From Donghicola mangrovi (lineage in GTDB: Bacteria; Pseudomonadota; Alphaproteobacteria; Rhodobacterales; Rhodobacteraceae), in NCBI RefSeq assembly GCF_013377535.1, contig NZ_JABCJE010000001.1:372001-436000 (forward strand): a stretch of 64,000 bases of DNA. Reading direction: 5' to 3'. A program made the position numbers and the translations under genes. Shown here one piece after another: positions 36,039 to 45,137 of the stretch. The stretch's first letter is position 1; each line of letters starts with the position of its first letter. The notes below the pieces were generated by a model. It had not been told where the DNA came from and did not search any database. It saw only the letters and a program-made list of their open reading frames with translations.

Positions 36039-37148
36039 TTAGTTTGCCGGCAGCTTGGGGGCGGGTTTGTCGAGCGACAAGTCGGCGTCCGAGAAGGTGA
36101 CCGGAGTACGCACACCGGGGACCCCCTCGGGGGTGATTTTCATGCCGCGCGCGATGACTTGGGGGTCGGCAAAGACCTCAGCCATGGTGTTGATCGGGCC
36201 GGCGGGGACACCGTGGGTTTCGCAGGCGGCAAGGAGATCGGTTTTGGGCCATTTCGCCACGAGACCGGATAGGGCACCGTCCAAAGCGGAGCGGTTTGCC
36301 ACACGCTCGGGGTTCGTACTGAACCTTGGGTCAGACCCCAATTCCTCAACGCCGAGCAGCGTGCAAAACCGCTGAAACTGGCCGTCGTTCCCCACCGCAA
36401 TGATCAGGTGGCCATCGGCGCAGGCAAAGACCTGATAGGGCGCGAGGTTGGGGTGGGCGTTTCCAAGGCGTGTAGGAGATTGGCCTGTTGCCAGATAGTT
36501 CATGGCTTGGTTCGCCATAACCCCCACGGCCACGTCAAACAGCGCCAGATCCAGATGCTGCCCTTGCCCCGTACGGTCGCGCTGGTACAAGGCGGCGAGG
36601 ATTGCGTTGCTGGCATAGAGGCCAGTAAAGATGTCGGTGACCGCCACGCCGACTTTCATCGGTTGGCCTTCGGGATCGCCGGTCACGGACATCAGGCCGG
36701 ACATGCCTTGGATGATGTAATCATAGCCCGCGCGGTTGGCGTAGGGGCCGGTTTGGCCAAACCCGGTGATCGAGCAATAGACCAGACGCGGGTTCACCTG
36801 ACGCAGGCTGTCATAGTCCAGCCCGTATTTCTGTAGCCCGCCGACCTTGAAATTCTCGATCAGAACGTCGGCGTCTGCGACCAGTTTGCGGACCGTCTCT
36901 TGGCCTTCGGGGGTGCGGAAATCGGCGATCAGGGACTGTTTGCCCCGATTGCAGCAATGGAAATACGCGGCGCTTCGGTCGCCATCCCGCTCAATGAACG
37001 GGGGGCCCCATTTGCGGGTGTCGTCGCCTTCGGGGCTTTCGACCTTGATGACCTCGGCACCGAAATCGGCCAAGAGCTGACCGGCCCAAGGGCCGGCCAG
37101 AATGCGCGCCAGTTCAACGACTTTGACACCGGCAAGCGGCGAGGTCAT
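36039..37148 (-). CDS. CaiB/BaiF-family (class III) CoA-transferase
   Basis: 369 aa. N-terminal LAGVKVVELARILAGPW and LADFGAEVIKVE, catalytic Asp region in the ITGFGQTG/DYIIQGMSGL segments, FTGLYASNAILAAL, and LDLALFDV. Transfers CoA between carboxylic acids through aspartyl-CoA intermediates. In organisms with glutaryl-CoA dehydrogenase a related enzyme activates glutarate, but the genes are 8 kb apart here, so the substrate is open. ATG overlaps the DsbA stop as ATGA. Confidence 0.92.
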   Translation of the reverse strand: MTSPLAGVKVVELARILAGPWAGQLLADFGAEVIKVESPEGDDTRKWGPPFIERDGDRSAAYFHCCNRGKQSLIADFRTPEGQETVRKLVADADVLIENFKVGGLQKYGLDYDSLRQVNPRLVYCSITGFGQTGPYANRAGYDYIIQGMSGLMSVTGDPEGQPMKVGVAVTDIFTGLYASNAILAALYQRDRTGQGQHLDLALFDVAVGVMANQAMNYLATGQSPTRLGNAHPNLAPYQVFACADGHLIIAVGNDGQFQRFCTLLGVEELGSDPRFSTNPERVANRSALDGALSGLVAKWPKTDLLAACETHGVPAGPINTMAEVFADPQVIARGMKITPEGVPGVRTPVTFSDADLSLDKPAPKLPAN

Positions 37149-37843
37149 TTCGCTGCGGCCACGGCTTCGTCAAGCTTAACGGCGAATTCCTCGTAGGTGC
37201 TGTTCGGGAACTTCTCGCCGTTGATGATAAAGGTCGGGGTGCCGGTGATGCTGTCTTTGGCATCGTTGGCCTGATACCAGTCGACCAGCGCCTGTGCGGT
37301 GGCAGCGTCGGACATGCAGACGTCAAGCTGCTCGTCGTTCAGACCGGCGATCTTGCCGAATTTGCGCAGGTCGGTGACCATTTCCACCGGATCTTTCTTG
37401 TGCGCCCAGTCAGACTGGTTCTCGTAGATCAGGTCCACAATGCCGAAGTAGCGCAGGGGGCCGCCGCAACGCGCGATCATCGAAGCCCAGAGGCCGGGAC
37501 GGTCGAAATACGCTTCGCGGAAGATCAGGCGGACTTTGCCGGTGTCGATGTAGTTCTTCTTGATCTCTTTCAGGGGGCCGGTGTGGAAGTTTTTGCAGTG
37601 CGGGCAAGTGAACGACGCATATTCCACCATTGTGACCGGTGCATCGGCAGAGCCCATGACCATCTCGACCACTTCGACTGGCTTGGCTTCGGTCTCGGCT
37701 GCGGGGGCGTCGGCGGTGGTCTCTTCGGCGATCGCGGCTGCGGGCAGCAACGAAGAAGAGGTTTCCGGCGTGCTGGTCAGCCAGAATGCGCCCCCAAGGA
37801 CAGCACCTGCAAGCAGGACGGATGCGAACAACTTACGGGTCAT
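37145..37843 (-). CDS. DsbA-family thiol:disulfide protein
   Basis: 232 aa. Membrane/signal segment (4-22), an Ala/Glu/Thr-rich linker to residue 58, then a thioredoxin-fold DsbA domain with active site CPHC (Cys80, Cys83), and cis-Pro loop GTPTFIING. Exported to the periplasm. Resembles the alphaproteobacterial DsbA-like proteins that oxidise or isomerise cysteines. It lies between dciA (adjacent stop/start) and the CaiB gene, all in one unit. Confidence 0.92.
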   Translation of the reverse strand: MTRKLFASVLLAGAVLGGAFWLTSTPETSSSLLPAAAIAEETTADAPAAETEAKPVEVVEMVMGSADAPVTMVEYASFTCPHCKNFHTGPLKEIKKNYIDTGKVRLIFREAYFDRPGLWASMIARCGGPLRYFGIVDLIYENQSDWAHKKDPVEMVTDLRKFGKIAGLNDEQLDVCMSDAATAQALVDWYQANDAKDSITGTPTFIINGEKFPNSTYEEFAVKLDEAVAAAK

Positions 37844-38365
37844 TTAAGGCCTCTCGTTTTGGGTCTTGTTCTTTAGGTAAACGTTCTGCGCCAGGCGTTC
37901 CAGCGCGGCGCGCAGCCCCTCGTCCCCGACATCGGCGGCCGTTTGAGCGGCGGCCGCGCGGATTTCCGGCGTGGGCAGGGGCTTTGACTTTTTGGGCATG
38001 TGGCCGAACTGGGCCTGCCCCTCGGCAAAGCCGGTGGGCGCAGTTTGCGTGATGTAGACCCGCGCAATCGCGTTGTAGCCATAGCAGGCGTTCACGCGGT
38101 TGCGGATGGTGTCCTTTTGCATTTCCAGCATCGGGGCGTTCGCGCCGGTGGTCAGCAGGGTCAGGGTCGCGCCCATCCCCTGACGGCCATAACCGACCTT
38201 CACGGGGCGGGCGATGCTGGCGATATCTTCGCCCACAACCTCGGACCAGTGGGTCAGCAGACGCGCCACGGCAAAGCCGCGCTTTTCGCCAACCTGGCGA
38301 ATCTGCGTCGTCAGCAGATTGCTGGTGCGGGCAAAGCCGCGTGTCGAGGGCTGGCGTGGGGCCAT
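37844..38365 (-). CDS. DUF721 family protein (DciA-like)
   Basis: 173 aa. N-terminal DUF721 domain (20-110) with FAVARLLTHWSEVVGEDIA and the KH-like core GATLTLLTTG; the C-terminal part is Ala-rich and probably disordered. DciA loads the replicative helicase in bacteria lacking DnaC. AGAAGGA precedes the ATG. It is divergent from mutY with an 82-bp intergenic space. Confidence 0.85.
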   Translation of the reverse strand: MAPRQPSTRGFARTSNLLTTQIRQVGEKRGFAVARLLTHWSEVVGEDIASIARPVKVGYGRQGMGATLTLLTTGANAPMLEMQKDTIRNRVNACYGYNAIARVYITQTAPTGFAEGQAQFGHMPKKSKPLPTPEIRAAAAQTAADVGDEGLRAALERLAQNVYLKNKTQNERP

Positions 38366-38447
38366 GGGTCTTGCATCCTTCTGTCAGGCACTATTCTAGT
38401 GACACGCGCCCCGAGGGCCAGAGCCCTGTTGGCACAAAGGATAAAGA

Positions 38448-39518
38448 ATGCGTGACACTTCTGCGATCCCCGTTCCGAAACCTGAAACATTGCTGGACTG
38501 GTACGACCGCCATGCCCGCAAGATGCCTTGGCGTGTGGGGCCTGCAGAGCGCAAAGCGGGTGTAATGCCCGACCCCTATCGCATCTGGATGTCCGAGGTC
38601 ATGCTGCAGCAAACCACGGTTGCGGCGGTGCGCGAGTATTTCCTGAAGTTCACGGATAAATGGCCCCGTGTCAGTGACTTGGCCGCAGCGGCGGATGCCG
38701 ATGTCATGGCCGCGTGGGCGGGGCTAGGGTACTATGCCCGTGCGCGGAACCTGCTGAAATGCGCCCGCGCGGTGGCAGCCGATTATAACGGCGTGTTCCC
38801 CCAGACCTATGCGGAGCTGCTGAAATTGCCCGGCGTTGGCCCCTATACGGCGGCGGCGGTAGCCTCGATCTCGTATGATGAACCGGCTGTGGTGGTCGAC
38901 GGAAACGTCGAGCGGGTGATGTCCCGCGTGTTCAACGTGCTGACCCCGCTGCCCGATGCGAAACCGGAACTGACGGCGCTGGCCGCCAGCCTGACTCCCC
39001 AAGACCGCCCCGGCGACTATGCGCAAGCAGTGATGGATTTGGGCGCCACGATCTGCACGCCCCGCAATCCGGCCTGTGGCCTGTGCCCGTGGCGGGACAA
39101 TTGCGTGGCGCGTCTGCAAGGCACCCCCGCCGATCTGCCCCGCAAAAAGCCCAAGAAAGTAAAGCCCAAGCGCCGCGGCATCGCCTATATCGCCCGCCGT
39201 GTGGACGGGGCCTATCTGCTGGAAACGCGGCCCGAAAGCGGGCTTTTGGGCGGGATGCTGGGGTGGCCCGGATCGGACTGGACAGAATCGGACCCCACCC
39301 CCGCGCCCCCGATCCGCGCCGAATGGAAAACCCTGAACGCCGAGGCGCGGCACACCTTCACCCATTTCCACCTGAGCCTGACGGTCCTGACTGCCCTTGT
39401 CCCGATGGAACGTCAGCCCGAGCGCGGCGAATTCATCCCCGCTGAAGAGTTCGACCCGAAATCCCTGCCCACGGTCATGCGCAAGGCCTATGACCTGACG
39501 GACAGCGGCAGAACGTGA
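38448..39518 (+). CDS. mutY: A/G-specific adenine DNA glycosylase
   Basis: 356 aa. Removes adenine mispaired with 8-oxoguanine. Catalytic Glu50 in SEVMLQQT, helix-hairpin-helix LPGVGPYTA (128-136), catalytic Asp151 in VVVDGNVERV, and the [4Fe-4S] cluster ligands Cys203, Cys210, Cys213 and Cys219 (C-x6-C-x2-C-x5-C). The C-terminal NUDIX-like domain (235-350) recognises 8-oxoG. AAGGA precedes the ATG. Confidence 0.97.
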   Translation: MRDTSAIPVPKPETLLDWYDRHARKMPWRVGPAERKAGVMPDPYRIWMSEVMLQQTTVAAVREYFLKFTDKWPRVSDLAAAADADVMAAWAGLGYYARARNLLKCARAVAADYNGVFPQTYAELLKLPGVGPYTAAAVASISYDEPAVVVDGNVERVMSRVFNVLTPLPDAKPELTALAASLTPQDRPGDYAQAVMDLGATICTPRNPACGLCPWRDNCVARLQGTPADLPRKKPKKVKPKRRGIAYIARRVDGAYLLETRPESGLLGGMLGWPGSDWTESDPTPAPPIRAEWKTLNAEARHTFTHFHLSLTVLTALVPMERQPERGEFIPAEEFDPKSLPTVMRKAYDLTDSGRT

Positions 39519-39574
39519 AATTGACTACTGTGGATAAGGGCTTAGGCTGCGAGGAACCGTCCGAGGAGCCGACC

Positions 39575-40708
39575 ATGATTCCCGCAGTACAAGTGTCCCG
39601 TTTTTCCCGCGCCCTGCCCTTTTGGCTGCCGGCGCTGCTGCTGCCGCTGGCATGGTTCTGCGCGGTCACGGGGGGCTTGGCGATTCTGCTGATGCCGATC
39701 GTGACGTGGTATATGTTCAGCGTTCTGGACGCCGTGGGCGGGCTGGAAACGGACAACGCCGATCCCGACACGCCCGAATCGGACCTGTTCTGGTACCGCG
39801 CGATCACCGTCATGTGGCCGCCCCTGCAATTCGCGACCCTGTTCGGGATGATCTGGTACGTCACCCGCGCCGATCACCTGAACACGCTGGAAAGCATTCT
39901 GATGTTCTTTGGCGTCGGGGTGATTACGGGGACCATCGGGATCACCTATTCCCACGAGCTGATGCACCAGAAAAACGCCAAGGAACGGTGGCTCGGGGAT
40001 ATCCTACTGGCGATGGTGATGTACTCGCACTTCCGCAGCGAACACCTGCGCGTTCACCACATCTATGTCGGCACACCCAAAGACCCCGTCACTGCCCGCT
40101 ATAACGAGGGCTTCCACCGGTTCTTCCCCCGCGTGCTGCGCGAATCTCTGGTGTCGTCGTTTAAGGCGGAAAAGGCGATGCTGTCCCGCCGAGACCTGCC
40201 GTGGACCCACCAATCCAATCCCTTCTGGCGCTATTGGGCGCTGCAGGCGGCAATGTTGGTGCTGGCGTTCGTGATCGGCGGATGGGCGGGGCTTGGCCTG
40301 TTCCTGTACCAAGCGTTCATCGCGATCTGGCAGCTGGAAGTGGTGAACTATGTGGAACACTACGGCCTGACCCGCAAACATCTGGGGGACGGCAAGTACG
40401 AGCACGTCAAACCGCACCACAGCTGGAATGCCTCGCACAAGGGGACGAACTGGCTGCTGATCAACCTGCAGCGTCATTCGGACCACCATTACAAACCCGA
40501 CCGGCGCTTCCCCCTGCTGCAGAACTATTCCGAGGATGAGGCCCCGCAGCTGCCCCACGGGTACCCGCTCATGACGATGGGCGCGATGATCCCCAGCTAT
40601 TGGCGGCGGGTGATGAATCCCAAAGTGCGGGAATGGCGGGCCAAGTATTACCCCGAGATCGAGGACTGGAAGCCCTATAACAAAGGGCAGAACCCCCTGC
40701 CCCGTTAA
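39575..40708 (+). CDS. alkB: Alkane 1-monooxygenase
   Basis: 377 aa from MIPAVQVSRF; GAGGAG stands 8 nt upstream, whereas the longer reading lacks a site. Integral-membrane non-haem di-iron enzyme that hydroxylates n-alkanes at the terminal carbon. Six membrane helices and the histidine boxes HELMH (127-131), HFRSEHLRVHH (152-162) and LQRHSDHH (298-305) plus NYVEHYGL (258-265) are all intact. It needs rubredoxin and rubredoxin reductase; neither is in the window. Overlaps the convergent K+ channel by 4 bp. Confidence 0.94.
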   Translation: MIPAVQVSRFSRALPFWLPALLLPLAWFCAVTGGLAILLMPIVTWYMFSVLDAVGGLETDNADPDTPESDLFWYRAITVMWPPLQFATLFGMIWYVTRADHLNTLESILMFFGVGVITGTIGITYSHELMHQKNAKERWLGDILLAMVMYSHFRSEHLRVHHIYVGTPKDPVTARYNEGFHRFFPRVLRESLVSSFKAEKAMLSRRDLPWTHQSNPFWRYWALQAAMLVLAFVIGGWAGLGLFLYQAFIAIWQLEVVNYVEHYGLTRKHLGDGKYEHVKPHHSWNASHKGTNWLLINLQRHSDHHYKPDRRFPLLQNYSEDEAPQLPHGYPLMTMGAMIPSYWRRVMNPKVREWRAKYYPEIEDWKPYNKGQNPLPR

Positions 40709-41037
40709 CGGTGCTCGCGGATATATTTGATGACGTCTTCGGCGAACGCGCCAACGGCGAGGAAGAAGAACCCCGCGCCGATAAAGATGTAGCCGGATGT
40801 GAATAGCTTGCCCGCAGGCGTGACCGGCACCAGATCACCGTAGCCGACGGTGGAAATCGTGATGACCGAGAAATAAAGGGCTTGGATAAATCCCCAGCCT
40901 TCGATGTGCATGTAGATAACAGAGGCAATCGACACCAAAAGCAGGTTCACGGAAAACAATGCCAGAACCAGTTGGTGTGTGAACGCTTCGTAGATGGCCC
41001 GAAGCAGGCGGATGTAGGCATTCAAAAGCTGCATCAT
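40705..41037 (-). CDS. Two-helix potassium channel family protein
   Basis: 110 aa. Two membrane helices (about 23-43 and 78-98) flank a pore loop with the K+ selectivity filter TVGYGD (63-68), like KcsA-type ion_trans_2 proteins. It has no cytoplasmic RCK or cyclic-nucleotide domain, so gating is not evident. Two adjacent ATG codons could serve as start. Confidence 0.92.
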   Translation of the reverse strand: MMQLLNAYIRLLRAIYEAFTHQLVLALFSVNLLLVSIASVIYMHIEGWGFIQALYFSVITISTVGYGDLVPVTPAGKLFTSGYIFIGAGFFFLAVGAFAEDVIKYIREHR

Positions 41038-41145
41038 CGCCCCGAAAAAGCGCCCCGCCGCGAATGGGATTACCAGCGGGGCGAAGTTGAGACCGCGTCT
41101 GACAAAGGAACGCGGTCGCAGGCAACTGGAGTTGCTTGTTAGAGG

Positions 41146-42273
<1,128 letters not shown>

Positions 42274-42301
42274 CTAACCGTGGCGCTTGTTGCGCTCTAG
42301 T

Positions 42302-42310
42302 TGTGGATAA
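42302..42310 (-). promoter_or_regulatory. Perfect DnaA-box sequence upstream of ccrM
   Basis: Reads TTATCCACA on the minus strand, 41 bp upstream of the ccrM ATG. A second, one-mismatch box (TGTGGATAG) lies at 42387-42395 inside the end of rnhB in the same orientation, and a GAATC (GANTC) site lies between them at 42349-42353. Replication-linked control is inferred. Confidence 0.45.
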
Positions 42311-42351
42311 AAATGTGGGAAACCTGAGGGTAGGTCAATTTCTTTTTTGAA

Positions 42352-43002
42352 TCAGGAAGTTAAGTTTTTGCCTTGATACAAGATATTGTGGATAGGTTTG
42401 AAGGTACGCCTATGGTGCTCTGTTGCGCCCAAAACCGTAAGTGCATCCATGTGAGCCTTGGAACCATAGCCTGCATTCTTCTCCCAGCCGTAGCCGGGGA
42501 ACTGCTGCGCAAGGTCACGCATGATGGCATCGCGGTGTTCTTTCGCAATGATAGAAGCCGCCGCGATCGAAACCGACCGGCTGTCCCCTTTAACGATGCA
42601 CTCCGAGAAGCCATTGAGTTCAGGCGGTATTTTGTTGCCGTCAATTAATAGATGGGCCGGTTTACGGGGCAAGGCTTCGACCGCGCGGCGCATGGCAAGG
42701 AAGCTGGCCTGCAAGATGTTGATCTCGTCAATCTCCTGCACCGAGGCGATTCCGATGCCCCACTCGGCCTTTTCCAGAATCACGTCCAGAATCGCGGCGC
42801 GGCGTTTGGCGGTCAGCTTCTTGGAATCATTCAGACCCTCGGGAATGTCGTCGGGGTTCAGAATCACAGCGGCCGCCACCACGGGACCGGCCAGCGGGCC
42901 GCGACCCACCTCGTCCACGCCAGCTACGGGAATCAAACCGCGCGCCATCGCAGCGCGTTCGAAGGAATCGTCGGGATAGGCTTTCTCTGTCATGGGACGC
43001 AT
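42352..43002 (-). CDS. rnhB: Ribonuclease HII
   Basis: 216 aa from MRPMTEKAYPD (an alternative ATG three codons later is possible). Removes ribonucleotides from DNA and RNA primers. Active-site motif GVDEVGRGPLAGPVVAAAV (Asp-Glu), second Asp in LLIDGN, fourth acidic residue in the EHRDAIM/SKAHMDAL region, with SIIAKEHRD diagnostic for RNase HII. It is directly upstream of ccrM on the same strand. Confidence 0.96.
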   Translation of the reverse strand: MRPMTEKAYPDDSFERAAMARGLIPVAGVDEVGRGPLAGPVVAAAVILNPDDIPEGLNDSKKLTAKRRAAILDVILEKAEWGIGIASVQEIDEINILQASFLAMRRAVEALPRKPAHLLIDGNKIPPELNGFSECIVKGDSRSVSIAAASIIAKEHRDAIMRDLAQQFPGYGWEKNAGYGSKAHMDALTVLGATEHHRRTFKPIHNILYQGKNLTS

Positions 43003-43033
43003 GTGGCCCCTGCCCCCGAAACCCCGCAAGCAC

Positions 43034-43061
43034 AAAAAATGGCGGACCTGAAGGCCCGCCA
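43034..43061 (-). terminator. Intrinsic terminator of the secreted Cys-rich protein gene
   Basis: A stem with arms TGGCGGGCC and GGTCCGCCA (loop TTCA) is followed by six T on the minus strand. It lies 30 bp after the stop at 43091 and just before the rnhB start. Confidence 0.85.
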
Positions 43062-43090
43062 GTCCGGTCGTCACACCAATGGAAGGGGGA

Positions 43091-43657
43091 TCAGCGGCGT
43101 GACAACTCGACCCCGTTCTTGCTTAGGCAACGGGGCTCGTATCCACGGACGTTGCCGTCCTTGATCCGGACCGAGCGGAAGCATTCGTTCGGCAGATCGC
43201 GCAGGCGCACGCCAGCGTTGTCCAGACAGCTCAGACCGTAGATGACCTGATCGCCGCGGGGGCTATCGACCACCTTCAGGCAGCTGCGCGGCAGCGCCTT
43301 GGAGCGCTGGGGCTGCTGGTACTGGGGGCGCTGCGAATGGTGCGCGGGCGGCTGGATATAGTCCCAACGCTGGGGCGCGGGCTGCTGCCACCGGTCGTGC
43401 ACCGGATAGGGCTGGTACTGGGTGTGCTGGTCGCGCTCGTTCTTGTACTTCTCTTTGTACTTCTGGGCCTGCTCTTCGGCCTCGTTCGCGCGGTTGGCGT
43501 TATTTACCGCCAGCGCGATACCGGCCAGCGCCGCGATTCCCGCCAGCGTCCGGAGGGCCTGATCATTCTCGGCGGCTTGGACGGGGTGCACAGCACCAGC
43601 GGTCAACAGGGCGACCGAAAGGGTCAGGGTGCTCAGGGCTTTGCGCATCTGTTTCAT
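43091..43657 (-). CDS. Secreted protein with Gln/Pro-rich linker and Cys-rich C-terminus (unknown function)
   Basis: 188 aa from MKQMRKALSTL, with GGAG upstream. Signal peptide to about residue 28 (HPVQA-AE), a hydrophobic Ala-rich helix (34-52), a coiled charged stretch EAEEQAQKYKEKYKNERDQ, a Gln/Pro/His-rich linker (80-120) and a C-terminal domain (120-188) with four cysteines in RSCLKV, LSCLDN, NECFRS and PRCLSK. Probably periplasmic or outer-membrane associated. I know no function for it. Confidence 0.78.
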   Translation of the reverse strand: MKQMRKALSTLTLSVALLTAGAVHPVQAAENDQALRTLAGIAALAGIALAVNNANRANEAEEQAQKYKEKYKNERDQHTQYQPYPVHDRWQQPAPQRWDYIQPPAHHSQRPQYQQPQRSKALPRSCLKVVDSPRGDQVIYGLSCLDNAGVRLRDLPNECFRSVRIKDGNVRGYEPRCLSKNGVELSRR

Positions 43658-43816
43658 GGGTTCGTCTCCGTTAGGGGCGTTTGGCCGTGTCTTGATGGGG
43701 CCAATCTGGAGCCAACCTCGAAAGTCTAGCAATATCATCGGGTTGATATCGAATAACGACACCCCGTGACGCCATTGTTATTGCATAACACGCGGCGGAT
43801 CGGGCAGTTTGGTGCC

Positions 43817-44095
43817 ATGAAACACATCATCCTCGCCCTCGGGCTTCTGGCCCTGGCCGTCCCTGCTCAGGCGGCGTGCTATGCCGACTACAAGGCCAAG
43901 AAAGACAATCCCCTGCGACTGGCCTATGGCGTGACGCAGGTCTCTGGCGAATGCACCAAGCAGAACGCCGCAAGCAAACTTGCGCCCAAGCTCCAGCGAG
44001 ACGGCTGGACGTTGCTGAGCATCGTTGGCACGTTCGACGAATCTGGTCTGGAACAACGCAAGGGCGCCGCGGGTGATTTCTTCCTTCGCTACTAA
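43817..44095 (+). CDS. Small secreted protein, 92 aa (unknown function)
   Basis: From MKHIILALGLLALAVPAQA, a clear signal peptide with cleavage after AQA at residue 19. The mature part begins with Cys and has a second Cys in SGECTK, possibly a disulfide, and ends GDFFLRY. Its last 23 bp overlap the start of the membrane winged-helix gene downstream, so both are likely translated from one mRNA. Confidence 0.7.
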   Translation: MKHIILALGLLALAVPAQAACYADYKAKKDNPLRLAYGVTQVSGECTKQNAASKLAPKLQRDGWTLLSIVGTFDESGLEQRKGAAGDFFLRY

Positions 44096-44759
44096 AGGGA
44101 ACCGGATCGTCTGGATCGGTCTGGGTATCGTGATCGCCATTCTGGCGGTCGCGGCGTGGTTCCTGATTCTGAACCTGCCCGACGCGAACGCATTCAACGC
44201 GCAGGTCGAGCGGATCTTTATCGAGAACGACACCCTGACGGGCCGCGCCGATCTGAAGCTTTTGGAGATTCTGGCCCAGTCCGGCACCGCGTTCTCGGAC
44301 ACGCTGGCCAGTTACCGGATGGTGATCTTTGTGCTGCTGGTATTTTCCTGCGCGATGCTGCTGTCGGCGCTGGTGTTTCTGGTCCTTCTTACCACGATGG
44401 GCCGCCGCATGGCACAGGTCGAACGATCCGGCATTCAGGTGCGCTCGTTGGTGATCCAGCGGAACGAGAACATGGTTTACCTGAACGACATGGGCTTCAA
44501 ACTGACCCCTGCGGCCATCGAAACCCTGTCCGTTCTGGCCGAGGCGCGCATGGACGACGACATCCTGTCCGGCTCCGAGATCGAAGGCATGATCAGTGGC
44601 AAACCCTCCGCCGACTGCGAAGAGGCCGCGGGCGCCACCAGAATCAAGCGCCTGCGCGATGCGTTGGGCAACCAGATGGTCAGCGAACTGCTGGTCCGCA
44701 GCATCGCACGTCGGGGCTACATGTTGTCAGTGGCCAAGGACGCGATCGACGTGCGTTAG
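44073..44759 (+). CDS. Membrane-anchored protein with C-terminal winged-helix-like domain
   Basis: 228 aa from the GTG at 44073, with AAGGG 8 nt upstream; an upstream TTG would extend it further into the preceding gene. Two membrane helices (12-34 and 83-108) enclose a 48-residue loop, probably periplasmic. The cytoplasmic part (140-221) reads LTPAAIETLSVLAE, SGSEIEGMI, then RIKRLRDALGN and SIARRGYMLSV, the pattern of an OmpR/ToxR-type winged helix. This would be a membrane-bound one-component regulator, coupled to the small secreted protein upstream. Function inferred only. Confidence 0.65.
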   Translation: MISSFATKGNRIVWIGLGIVIAILAVAAWFLILNLPDANAFNAQVERIFIENDTLTGRADLKLLEILAQSGTAFSDTLASYRMVIFVLLVFSCAMLLSALVFLVLLTTMGRRMAQVERSGIQVRSLVIQRNENMVYLNDMGFKLTPAAIETLSVLAEARMDDDILSGSEIEGMISGKPSADCEEAAGATRIKRLRDALGNQMVSELLVRSIARRGYMLSVAKDAIDVR

Positions 44760-45025
44760 TCGCGGAAACGCCCGAACTTGAGCCCGTATTCCTCTAGCAC
44801 CTGACGCAGCCCTCCGTAGGGCTGCATTTCGTCTGACAACATAAAAAACAACTTCATCATCAGCCAAGCGAACACAAGGCGATAGGTCCACAGAAAGACC
44901 CGACCAAGTCTGGTCGTGGGCTTGCCGAAGTACCGTTCAGGGATGAACCAGAGCTGGTTCTTAATTTTCAGCCGCTCGTTTTTCCAATGGCCGGCTTCCA
45001 CTATTTTCTCACTGAGCTTGCTCAA
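44756..45025 (-). CDS. Hypothetical protein, 89 aa, with one hydrophobic segment
   Basis: Starts with TTG at 45025, preceded by GAGGGAAGG at good spacing, which decides the start. Basic N-terminal half, then an aromatic hydrophobic segment (FLWTYRLVFAWLMMKLFFML, 43-62) that may be a membrane helix, and a short charged tail. Overlaps the stop of the convergent winged-helix gene by 4 bp. Family not recognised. Confidence 0.6.
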   Translation of the reverse strand: MSKLSEKIVEAGHWKNERLKIKNQLWFIPERYFGKPTTRLGRVFLWTYRLVFAWLMMKLFFMLSDEMQPYGGLRQVLEEYGLKFGRFRD

Positions 45026-45137
45026 GCCCTTCCCTCAAATCTTGCAGAACAAATACCCCTGGAACCGCGAACATACGGCGAGGGTGACGTACAGGGCGCA
45101 GCATATAAACGGCACCCTGCACACGTAAAACAGCCCC

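Noticed and set aside
39529-39537. DnaA-box sequence TGTGGATAA between mutY and alkB
   Set aside because: A single 9-mer is expected about once in every 130 kb per strand, and nothing else nearby suggests an origin or regulatory site.
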